This document shows, piece after piece, positions 47,441 through 57,130 of a stretch of 64,000 nt of DNA; within the stretch, counting starts at the first letter, position 1, and each line of letters begins with the position of its first letter. This DNA comes from Adiantum capillus-veneris (taxonomy: Eukaryota > Streptophyta > Polypodiopsida > Polypodiales > Pteridaceae): positions 109,846,808 to 109,910,807 of the forward strand of contig CM043966.1 in the NCBI GenBank assembly GCA_014529385.2, read 5' to 3'. The notes under the pieces are model-generated. The model was not told the DNA's origin and made no database searches. It was given only the letters and a program-made list of their open reading frames with translations. A program made the translations under genes and the position numbers.

Positions 47441-47599
47441 GTGGGTAAACCTAAATAAACCTAAGTCTAATCTAATATAACATAAATCTAAATCTAACGT
47501 AAATTATGTTATATTAAAAACAAAGAACTAAACTAACAGGGATTATAAGAACCTTAAATCTGATTTAACACATAATTTTTCACATAACTTGGCAAGAGT

Positions 47600-47933
47600 T
47601 GGCATTCTCATCACTAAAGATGTGAGAGTTAACTTCCGGCGGTGACACTGCCTCATCTCCATCCACATCTGATGACAGCAATTGGCCCTTTGGACCGTTC
47701 TTGCTCTTGTTACTAACTTTGAAGTTGTTGTTGAATGACTAGAGGTTGTCTAGATGGTCATTGTCGGGGATGTAGTGACTCTTGCCGCCCTGAAGATCCA
47801 CCTTCTTCCCTCTCTTCTGAGGACATTTCACCAGTACTTTTGGATCGACGGAGCCCACCATGAGTGAAGGCAGCAATACTCCATTGAGGGCTTTCTTCAC
47901 CCGCTTCATGCAGGCATCGCAGTCTATGGAGAC
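47600..47933 (-). pseudogene. HMA/HIPP-like gene fragment carried by the CACTA element
   Basis: The minus-strand reading begins VSIDCDACMKRVKKALNGV, which matches the metal-binding core of a heavy-metal-associated domain (M/I-x-C-x-x-C followed by KVKKAL and GV). It continues SVDPKVLVKCPQKRGKKVDL, like the end of the same domain in HIPP proteins. A stop follows HLDNL, then a Lys/Asn-rich region as in HIPP linkers. The middle of the domain is missing or garbled. It lies between two direct repeats inside the CACTA element, same strand as TNP2. I infer capture of a host gene fragment. Confidence 0.6.
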
Positions 47934-48110
47934 CTAAATCTAATCTAATATAGCGTAAATCTAATTAAAAATAAACCTAAATCTAATCTAATTTAACTTA
48001 AATAAACCTAAATATAATTTAACGTAAGTCTACATCTAACCTAATCTTTAACGTCTTTTAGGATAGTTTCCTACGACGTTATAACTCTGTTCTTCTTGTG
48101 TGTGTGCGCG
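47934..48110. repeat. Direct repeat right of the HIPP-like fragment
   Basis: Second copy of the 47254-47440 repeat: TAAACCTAAATCTAATCTAA, then CTACATCTAACCTAATCTTT and TTTCCTACGACG. The pair brackets the captured fragment. Confidence 0.75.
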
Positions 48111-48289
48111 TGTGTGGATGTTTGTGCCAATAAAAAGAGATAAATGGTATAACCTTTCTATCACCCATGCCAAGTATGATAGATTGGTTATGCCATTTCC
48201 CTCTTGAATAATAGGTCTTGAGTTCAACTCCTCGTCGGCTAGATCTTTAGGTCTTTTAATTTTAATTAGTTTCCTACGAAGTTAAATTA

Positions 48290-48524
48290 GTTTCTCTCTC
48301 TTTCTCTCTCAATGTGTGTGCGTTTTTTTGTTTATGCATGTTTTCTCTCTCTTTTCCTCTCTCAATGTGTACGTTTTTTGTTTATGCATGTTCTCTCTCT
48401 CTCTTTTCCTCTCTCAATGTGTGCGTTTTTTGTTTATGCATGCTCTCTCTCTCTTTTCCTCTCTCAATGTGTGTGTGCATTCTTTGTTTATGTATGTGTG
48501 TGTGCGTTTTTGTTTTTGTTTGTA

Positions 48525-48580
<56 letters not shown>

Positions 48581-48587
48581 AACACTA

Positions 48588-48640
<53 letters not shown>

Positions 48641-48702
48641 AATAGGGGAAGGGAACATGAGAGTGAGGAGAGGGAAGGACCATACCTGGCTCTCCTTCCT
48701 CT

Positions 48703-48738
<36 letters not shown>

Positions 48739-48742
48739 AGAT

Positions 48743-48780
<38 letters not shown>
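48290..48780. repeat. Cluster of CT, GT and GA microsatellites
   Basis: Contains four copies of a TCTTTTCCTCTCAATGTGTG unit with GTTTATGCATG, then (CT)n at about 48529-48577, (GT)n, (GA)n, another (GT)n and (GA)n. Long open frames here are low-complexity artefacts. Confidence 0.9.
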
Positions 48781-48781
<1 letters not shown>

Positions 48782-48785
48782 GGAG

Positions 48786-48980
48786 AGCGTTACCTGCTCC
48801 TTGCTTGAGGGCGTCGAAAAACTCAGATCTGAGTTTTTGGGCGCTCTCTGTTATTTTTTTAACCCAGCCGGCGTCGCTATGAGCGTCGCAAAGTAAATTT
48901 GCGACGCTCATAGCGACGCCGGGATTTTTTTTTTTGAGCGTCGCTGTGTGAGCGTCGCTAATATGAATAGCCTCTTGTAG
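48786..48980 (-). repeat. CACTA 5' terminal and subterminal repeats
   Basis: The terminal CACTACAAGAGG ends at 48980. The motif TGAGCGTCGC or its inverse occurs repeatedly. A perfect hairpin with 24-bp arms (48869-48892 and 48898-48921) and a 5-nt loop is built from it. Such subterminal motifs are known transposase-binding sites in CACTA elements. Bases 48981-48983 (GAT) are the expected position of a 3-bp target duplication; the other copy is not found. Confidence 0.85.
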
Positions 48981-48983
48981 TGG

Positions 48984-49061
48984 ATCCAGTTGGTATGGTG
49001 GTAGCTCTTGCAGCTTCTCCTTTTGGGAGACCCTCTTCTTGGCCTTCTCTACAGCTTGCAT
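48984..49061 (-). pseudogene. ORF1 copy 3: N-terminal fragment cut by the CACTA element
   Basis: Reads MQAVEKAKKRVSQKEKLQEL, then PPYQLD, and is cut by the CACTA terminus. ORF1 copy 2 begins with the same LPPYQLDPDS segment. The continuation is not found on the other side of the CACTA element. A possible splice acceptor (TTTAACAG) precedes the ATG. Confidence 0.6.
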
Positions 49062-50007
49062 GGCTCCTGTTAAATGAATAGAGTGTCAAAGTTAGAAAAT
49101 TTTCCAGATTCCGCCCTGAATTGTCTTTCAGTTTGAATTACTGACAAATTCAGTCCAATTTGCTTCAAATTAATTTTTGAACAGCATAAAAACATAAAAA
49201 GATCAAAATCATGAAGTCCATGCAAAAATTGGCAACAAAGTAAATATCACGATTATTTACAGCTGAGGAAAATTTCCAACTTTTTGCAATTTTGGCATTA
49301 TAGGCTTGAAGTATATATCAAATAGATACTTTGATTGAAATATGGGCTCATTTGAGTGCACAGGGTGAGAATGGTGCCAGATTTAGGCTTTAGATCTCTG
49401 AAACAGTAGATACAAAGGAATTTTGAGATTTTGAGCTCCAAATTTGTTCAAACTTGGTTAGTGGGATTAGGACATCATGTACTTTGGTCCCATGATAGCA
49501 AAGTTGCAATTTTCCCCCATCTTGGCAAAAAAGTAAATAATCATGATTATTAACTTTTTCATCAAAATGAACATTTTTTGGTGCAACTTGGTTCTAGGCA
49601 TGGTGTAGACCCCCTGTGTATGTGATATGAGGTGATTTGGATCAGAAAATGTGACTCATAACTCAGAAATTGGTTTGAAAGACTTCCTTGCGTTTTTTGG
49701 CAATTTTCCAAGTTATTATTGACCATTTTGGCTCATACTTGAAATGGGGCATGTAATAGGTGTATATAAGTGATAGGTGAGGTGATGATACCATTTTTAA
49801 GCCAAAATATTGCAAAAGTAAATAATCATAATTATTTACAACAGTCAACTTTTTCTTGCAAAACTTGAGAATCTTGACCTAAACATATTCTTTACACCTA
49901 AAAAAAGTCCTAAATTGAATTTGGTAAAATTTGGTCTTATCGGCATCACTTCGTGCTTTATCGACATTGAAATCACCGATTTTTGTGACTACATGGTCTG
50001 TTGAGTT
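49062..50007 (-). repeat. Second palindrome-repeat array
   Basis: Three dyad motifs of the form GTAAATAAT-N4-ATTATTTAC (one to three mismatches) lie at 49240, 49533 and 49818, spaced 293 and 285 bp. The sequence between them resembles the 36.3-37.4 kb array (GATTTAGGCTTTAG, AACTTGG, CATATGGGCTCA-like phrases), but the palindrome sequence is entirely different. It lies just upstream of ORF1 copy 3, as the other array does for copy 1. Confidence 0.75.
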
Positions 50008-50154
50008 GGTTATGTTGAGCTTATATGTGAAGCTACTCAATATATGGCTTCTCTATATATGGCACTCAGGTCCCCTCTATATATACATCATCTCATGTGT
50101 GTATTCTACACACTTTGGGGTTCTACTTCTGTGTTCTCTCCTTCTCTCTCAACA

Positions 50155-50168
50155 TGGTATCAGAGCAG
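50155..50168 (+). promoter_or_regulatory. Primer-binding site, initiator tRNA-Met type
   Basis: TGGTATCAGAGCAG directly follows the 5' LTR. TGGTATCAGAGC is the classical complement of the 3' end of plant initiator tRNA-Met used by many Ty1/copia elements. Confidence 0.92.
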
Positions 50169-50199
50169 TATTTTTTTGTTTTCGACTTTTTTCCTGATT

Positions 50200-51080
50200 A
50201 AAAACAGTTTTGCAGAAACTATCTGCGCGAGGGATCGGAATCGATTTGGTCTACAACTTTGCAGAAGGAAGTTTCTTCAAATTCTGCGCCGATTTTGAGT
50301 TATCGTTCATTGACTGCGTACATATCTGAAAAACAGCTTCCGCGTTTTGTTTTTTAATTTTTTGCTAATTGGAAACGATTTTGCAGAAACTACCCGAAAA
50401 GAGACCGGAATCGATGTGGTCTACAACTTTACAGATGGAAGTTTTTTCAAATTTTGCACCGATTTTGAGTTATCGTTCGCGGACTGCGTACATACCTGAA
50501 AAGCAACTTCCGCTTTTTGTTTTTGATTTTTCTGCTAATTGGAAACGATTTTGCAGAAACTACCCGCCAAGGAGACCGGAATCAATGTGGTCTACAGCTT
50601 TGCAGAAGAAAGTGTTTTTAAATTCTGCACCGATTTTGAGTTATCGTTCGCGGACTGCGTACATACCTGAAAAGCAATTTTCGCTTTTTGTTTTTGATTT
50701 TTGTGCTTATTGAAAACGATTTTGCAGAAACTACCCACAAAAAAGACTAGAATCGATGTGGTCTACAACTTTGCAAAAGAAAGTGTTTTCAAATTCTGCA
50801 TCGATTTTGAGTTATCGTTCGCGGACTGCGTACATACCTAAAAAGCAATTTCCGTTTTTTGTTTTTTATCTTTCTGCTTATTGAAAACGATTTTGCAGAA
50901 ACTACCCACGTGAGAGACCGGAATCGATGTGTTCTACAACTTTGCAGAAGAAACTACCCGCGATGGGGATTGGAATCGATGTGGTCTATAACTTTGCAGA
51001 AGAAAGTTTCTCTAAATTCAGCACCAATTTTGGGTTATCCTCTCAGACTGCGAATATGTTTGAAAATCAAAATTTTACTT
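50200..51080 (+). repeat. 171-bp tandem array in element B
   Basis: The landmark TGCAGAAACT lies at 50211, 50382, 50552, 50723 and 50894, giving a period of 170-171 bp, then a partial unit. Homologous to the inverted array in element A. Confidence 0.92.
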
Positions 51081-51354
51081 TTTGCTTTTGATTTTTCTCA
51101 TAATTGAAAACTTTTCAATTATATTTTTCTTCATCAATCATATATTTGTTACTGACATAACTTTGCTACAGAAGCCAGTTACACATCGTTCCGATTCAGT
51201 CGAGCCGTTGATGATCGTCCAAATTCTATCGAGCTACTGTTGGTACATGATCTTTTGTTATATGATATACTCGTTCATTGATTCTCGTATAATTATTCTT
51301 TTAGAGATATAGTTTACGTCGTTTTATTGATAATTTCTCATTGATACCATAGTG

Positions 51355-51775
51355 ATTTTGATGGTACCATGATAATGTTTGTTAATACTTTGGTCATGGT
51401 GATTTTCGTTGATACCATGATGATATGTCATTGATACCATGGTTATTCTCGGTGGTGCCATGATGATATTTCGTTGATACCATGGTTATTCTCGGTGATT
51501 CCATGATGATATTTCGTTGATTCCATGGTGATTTTTATTGATACCATGATGATGTTTTGTTGATACCATGGTTATTCTCGGTGATACCATGATGTTGTTT
51601 CGTTGATACCATGGTTATTCTCGGTGATGCCATGATGATATTTCATTGATACCATGGTTATTCTCGGTGATGCCATGATGTTGTTTCGTTGATACAATGA
51701 TTATTCTCGGTGATATCATGATGCTTTTCGTTGATACCATGATCATTTATTCATTTTTATTGACATAATGGTGAT
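51355..51775 (+). repeat. 43-bp tandem array in element B
   Basis: About 10 imperfect copies alternating TTCGTTGATACCATGG, TTATTCTCGGTGAT and CCATGATGAT. Fewer copies than in element A, so the array changes length between copies. Confidence 0.88.
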
Positions 51776-52593
51776 ATTTTGTTAATACTTTGATGGTATT
51801 CATTGATCACTACATTGATAAATGTTGTTTTATGTAGTATATACACATATCATTTGTATCACGTAATCACACATTTTGTACTTTTACGTTTATACTTTAT
51901 GTACCATATGTTGTCGTGCGTATATATGTCGTCAAAAGAGTGGCGTCGCGAACCATCTCTTATGGCATTGTGAACTTAATTATTTCATTAACGATGCTAA
52001 TAATTTTCATGACATGTTTTTTTTTGGAGTCTATGATCTATGTAGGATTGATCAAAGAATTGATTTTATGAAGACTAACTTGGTGACAATAAAAGATTTA
52101 TGAAGATATGTTTGGTGATGCCATATTGATGACAACATGAAGACATGTTTGGTGATGCGATATTGATGACAAGCTACACAGCAGATTCACGGAGACACTT
52201 TTGATTACAAGCTAATCGATAGCTTTTACACCTCTTTATTGAACCTTTGTATTCATTATTGTATTTGATAGGAGTAATGTAACTCCTCATAAAACATTCA
52301 TTGTAAAAGGAGTGATGTAGCTCCTCGTAAACATTTGTATATTCAATGATTTTTATAATATAACGGTGGGTGTATATAGAGCTGTGGGTTTTTCCCTTGA
52401 TCCCCCAAGGGTTTTTTCATCCACAGTTAGGGACCCTTATTTGAGCGGGGGTGTTGAGCTTATATGTGAAGCTACTCAATATATGGCTTCTCTATATATG
52501 GCACCCAGGTCCCCTCTATATATACATCATCTCATGTGTGTATTCTACACACTTTGGGGTTCTACTTCTGTGTTCTCTCCTTCTCTCTCAACA

Positions 52594-52831
52594 GGTTAGT
52601 CACTTTTGAAGCTATGAACTTGTCCGCTACATAGTCCTGAAGTACCTCATTCAATTTTGGCCCATTTGGCGTCAGTTTCACCTCGTATGTCAAATTTGAC
52701 GCTTTGTAGTCTTTGAGTAGTTTTTTGGTTTTGGAGGGCTTGGCTTGATTGATTTTATGAAACCAATCATATACATTGTGTATAGACCTTGTATGTAAGC
52801 TGTCTATGGAGTCAGAATCCAGTTCAGGCAT
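52594..52831 (-). pseudogene. Fragment with ORF1-like features
   Basis: An open frame of about 79 codons reading into the element B insertion: NVYDWFHKINQAKPSKTKKL, then YEVKLTPNGPKLNEVLQDYV. The second part resembles the VIELPMLPRELNEFV segment of ORF1 copy 1 and VELQLLPKEVYD of copy 2, but the match is weak. It may be a further member of the family. Confidence 0.4.
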
Positions 52832-54292
52832 TTGCCAAAAACCTAGCTTTTCTTCTTGGGACCCCCTTCGACCCTTGCCAAATGGTCTACTAGTGATATA
52901 GAAGTGTTCTATTATGTTAGGGAATGCTACAATTCAAGTCTCATCTGATTTGGTTCAGCTAGCAGGCCGCCATGGTCATTTTTTGATTGTAGGTCTTCGT
53001 GCATTGCTCGGATTCTAGGGTCAGCTATCGGCCGTACAGAATGGATCATTGAAAAGTATAGAACTTACGTCTCATGTCTCGTGTGAGACAGCGCTGAAAA
53101 CAGGCAACTGTGGACTCCAGAAAATGCACGCGAAGAAGGTCGAAAAGCTCTCTCTCCAAAGGCAACAAGTGGAAATGAGGTGATTTTAGCCTACCTTGGG
53201 TATCTATACTCAGACTTTCCGAACCACTTTTCCCCAAACTGCCCAATTAGTCCTACTAGACCGTGAAATTTATGTTAGACTCAAAAATTTCCCCAATCGG
53301 ATTCCTATAGCTCAGTCTCGCAAGAATTTTGCAAAAGTAAGTCTGTCTGCCTAATTTACGCTTCCCACTTCTATCTGTCGATTTGATTGAAATTTTTTAT
53401 GCCTGTTTGTCTTGTTCTTCTGATCATGAGCGTATCTTCAATTTTTCCATATGAGCTCATTTGATATTTATTATTACTTTTTGACACGTTTATTAAAAAA
53501 ATCAAAGAAAATAACAAAATACGCTAAAAAAAGCAAAGTGAAAATCCAATAATTAAGAAAATCCATTGAAAAACACAACTTTATTGTTTTTTGTTGGATT
53601 TTTTCATTTTTAAGTCTCAATATCAAGAAAAATGATGAAAATTAACAAAATTGGATTTATTTTTAAAGATTTTTTGATAGTATATACACTATTTACACTC
53701 ATCGGGGAGATAGTATCAGTTAAATTTCCCCTGTTGATGATTTATAAGGAATTGGCCTATTTTATTTGAGAGTAGCGGAAATTAATGAGAGTACTTTTGA
53801 GAAATGACTTTGTGAGCATAGCGGGTGAACATAATTGAAGATAGAAACATAATCATAACAATTAGTTAACTTGGCATGAACAATACTTTTGTAACAAAGA
53901 GAATTTAGAGAACATGACAACAGTTGAGGACCGGATTTATGTGGAGCCGGTCCCCCCTCCAATAGGCATTTGTATTATGATTTCTCCCATTAAGAGAGAC
54001 TTGTTACAATACAATCTTTGTGTTCCTTGCGACCTAGGTGATGCAATGAAGATGGAAATCTTCATGCATCACAAACATAACATAAACTTGAAGAAAGCTT
54101 TAACTATCCCAAGCCTCAGTCCCAAGACCTCAAACACCTTCGAAGGTGGAGAGAGCTAGCAGGGAATGAGGGTAGGGAAGAGGAAGAAGAAACATTTCGT
54201 AGGAGAAAGAATTAGTTCCTCACTTATCATAACTCTTGTTGCTATCATACATAATAGCATAGTAATGAAGAAGAAGGAGATGGAAAGCTTAA
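52832..54292. other. Non-coding region related to the 37.4-38.9 kb leader
   Basis: The first 900 bp share short blocks with 38050-38640 (GAAAAGCTCTCTCTCCAAAGG, GACTCAAAAATTTCCCC, AT-rich stretches), so this is probably the upstream region of another element of the same group. A dyad GTCTCA...TGAGAC lies at 53068-53088. From about 53760 on I see nothing recognisable. Confidence 0.45.
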
Positions 54293-55309
54293 GCATTGAA
54301 GCATGGCTCTTGGTTGGATTTGCACTCCATATCCAAGAGTGTTGGTGTAGGCTCTCAACCTCTACTTGCTTGGAGAAGGAGAGGGAGCTCTTGCACTTTG
54401 CATAGCACACAATGAGAGTGTTTGTGAGTGTGTGGGTGAGTATACCCCCTAAGCAACCCCCTAGCTTGCTTGGGTCGACCCCCCCTTGTAGCTCATGCTT
54501 GAAGCTCATTGGACCCCTCCAGGCCTAGCCAATCACAAGCAGGAGGCATTACAAGCAGCAAGGGTAGTCTTGAGACAAGTGTCTCCCTTTCCCATTTGAG
54601 AGAGAGGGCTAGATAAATTCTAAATCAATTAATTAAATCTCTCAAATTATTATTGGACCCCTTGGGTGGCCAATCAATAGGTTTTAGGCACACCATGAGG
54701 GCAACATGAGGAGGAAGTTGACAAGTGTCCCTTTTTCTTTCTTTGTACCATGCATGCCTTGTGTGAGTGTGTGGGTGTTCTCTCTCATCCCCCCTCATGT
54801 AGGGCTCACCCCCTCCTTGTAGGGATTGAATATTTGACTTTTTGACACCTCAAGCCCCTCATGCATAAGCCCAGTTCCCACCACAAGCTTGGCTCATAAG
54901 CACTTTAAGCTTGTGCTGGGTTCTCACCTCAAGTGCAACCCTAGCATCTCAATAATTAAGCACCTAAAGCCTCTCAAGCACCTCAATCATCAATCACCTC
55001 AAGCACCTTAGTCATCAAGCATGACAAGTAGGACAAGCACCTCGAGCTGGGCCGGGTTCCCGTGCCTCAAGCTCAGCCCTAGCATACCTAAGGTCAAAGG
55101 CCTTTTACACACATTATTGGAGGTCTTCAATGAAGCTAACCCTAAGGTCTTATGATCCATTTGTTTGTCTTGCTCTTTGATAGACCATCTCTCATTTGGG
55201 CCCCTTTACCATTGGCCCCGTGTTGAGATAGATCTATAAGCACATGCCTATATCTTAACAATTGTTCCCGTTTATTCTCCCACATTAAGTGATCAATTTA
55301 ATATGAGAA
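54293..55309 (-). repeat. Dispersed repeat R2 (inverted partner of R1)
   Basis: Diverged inverse copy of 31050-32051, with the same order of landmarks: TCTCATATTAAATTGATCAC, CCCTACAAGGAGGGGGTGAG and GCAAATCCAACCAAGAGCCA. Next to its end, 55223-55262 forms a 40-bp segment with inverted ends (TGTTGAGAT...ATCTTAACA). Confidence 0.6.
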
Positions 55310-57130
55310 AGCCATTTGGGCTGTTTAGATATTAGATTTTATGACATTACCTCTCACTTGAAATCATAGTCGTGCTCGACTATGAGGTAGAAGAGATAAA
55401 GCCTTAGTCATTAGTCAATTTTACTTAGCGGGGAGAGGATCCCTTTTTACCCTACGACATCTTTCCAAGCTGGATGACTAATCCATTTGGTGCTTGGGAG
55501 ACATAGCTGCCGCAAGCATGTCTGCTCTTTAGTCTATTTCATTCTCCCAAAGTAGAGCGACAAATTCTACTTGGTTTTTGAGAGACTTCGTCATCACAAA
55601 CATGATTCTAAGCATGCATACTAGTTAAATTTGTGCACAATTAAAAAGAGGACTAGTATTATAAGACAAAAACATGAGTCATTTAAAAGAAATTTGTACA
55701 TTTGCTTACTCTAATGTAGCATTGTAAGCATTGAGAAGGTTCATACTATCCTTAAGTTGTATTCTTTGCATCTATCTAGCATCTTCAAAAGGATAATTTT
55801 TGAACTTAATAAGATACCGTCGGATAATCTTACCATGTCGTAGTACCTTGTCTTCATGCCGAAGGACAGCTTCGGGTTGTCGCACTCTTTGTTTCACAAA
55901 GGGCCTACACTCTAATCTATTTGCACATTACTTGGAGATTATGGTGAAGACACATTATTTATTTATGGTTGTACAAATTGTACATACATAGGCCATGTTG
56001 TTCTTCAAGTGCAAAATTGTTAGGGTTCATGCCAATTTGCCAGGCAACCATCACAATAACCATACTAACCTCATCTATTCTTTTGATCATATAGAAAAAT
56101 AAGGAGCAGTGAGACATTCCAATCCTCACTAAGAGCTCCACCAACACTTTGTGTTTTTTTTCTTCTCCCTCACATTGTGCACACACTGCAGACTCTTCAT
56201 GTAGCCTATGTAAAGTAGTGAAAAGAGAAAGGACACCTTCCTAAAAAATGCAAGTTGGGCTAGATTTAGGTGGACACTCTAATAGAGATTTGATAGAAGA
56301 ATGTGAGAATGCTGAAGGTGACAACATAGGTACACCAATGTAAAAAGGGTAGCATTCAAAGTTCCCTTGTTCAAGTGTCATAGGATCAATACAAGTGAAT
56401 CCAATTGCAGAGAGGAATAGGCCCACCACCCTACTTGAGGGGGGGGGGGGGGGGGGGTCACTAAATAATTATGTGACTATCACGTGAAAATGATAAAAGG
56501 GGTTAATATTTTTTCTCACATTTTTACGTACAAAAGGGTACCAGAAAATGGAATTGGGAAATAAATTTATAGATTGATTAGAAAAATATGGGACGCATGT
56601 ATAACCTCCCTATCCTATCTTATTGCACTTTTAGCAAGAACCACAATCAAATTGTCAATCCATGGGACGAATCTGACTCAACTAGTGCATAGAGGCTACA
56701 AGAGGTTGTCAATCTCTCAGAAAACAACTAACAACTCGCATCTAACTTAACATACACTCAAGTGACTGAAATCACCAAAAGCTAATCGCTCATCGGCAAA
56801 CAAATCACATCCGTTACAGCATTGAATGACATTCAAACATAATGAAACTTCTTGGACAATTTTATAAGACCTAGCATACATGCCTATGTTCTCAAAACCC
56901 ACTTTAGGTCAAGTACCAAAATTGCAATTATTAACAGCATGGATTTTTGACCTAGTCGTTTTCGACCCAGAATGCACCTAAATGCTTAGCAATGATGCCC
57001 CAATACCCCACCTATGCTTAGTTTTTTATTTTGAAGTGTAAATTCCTACTTATGATGAAATTAGGCCGCAAATTAGAGATGCCAAAAGCTACTAAATATT
57101 GTGATGTGTTTACGTCAATGCATAGAGCTC
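55310..57130. other. Anonymous DNA with a 19-base G run
   Basis: No recognisable gene or repeat. An uninterrupted run of G lies at 56439-56457, which may be a real homopolymer or an assembly problem. Confidence 0.5.

Larger units (their letters stand above)
40746..48980 (-). mobile_element. CACTA (En/Spm-type) transposon, 3' end missing
   Basis: The right (5') terminus reads CACTACAAGAGGCTATTCAT on the minus strand, ending at 48980. Subterminal TGAGCGTCGC motifs occur in both orientations. It contains a TNP2 transposase gene, a HIPP-like gene fragment, simple repeats and a nested short-LTR element (43858-47080). The left terminus is not found; the TNP2 end abuts the integrase-protease remnant at about 40745, so that side was lost or rearranged. 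It interrupts an ORF1-family fragment at the codons after LPPYQLD. Confidence 0.85.
50013..52593 (+). mobile_element. Short-LTR non-autonomous element B
   Basis: Two 142-bp LTRs (50013-50154 and 52452-52593), TGTTGAGC...CTCTCAACA, flanked by GGTTA (50008-50012 and 52594-52598). There is a primer site next to the 5' LTR and a GAGCGGGGG tract before the 3' LTR. No gag or pol. The internal region holds a 171-bp array, a unique stretch, a 43-bp array and a copia-like 3' end. It is a TRIM/LARD-like element, inverted relative to element A and about 3 kb from it. Confidence 0.95.

Noticed and set aside
48312-48779. Long open frames of about 100-155 codons
   Set aside because: They are translations of CT, GT and GA microsatellites and have no protein-like composition.
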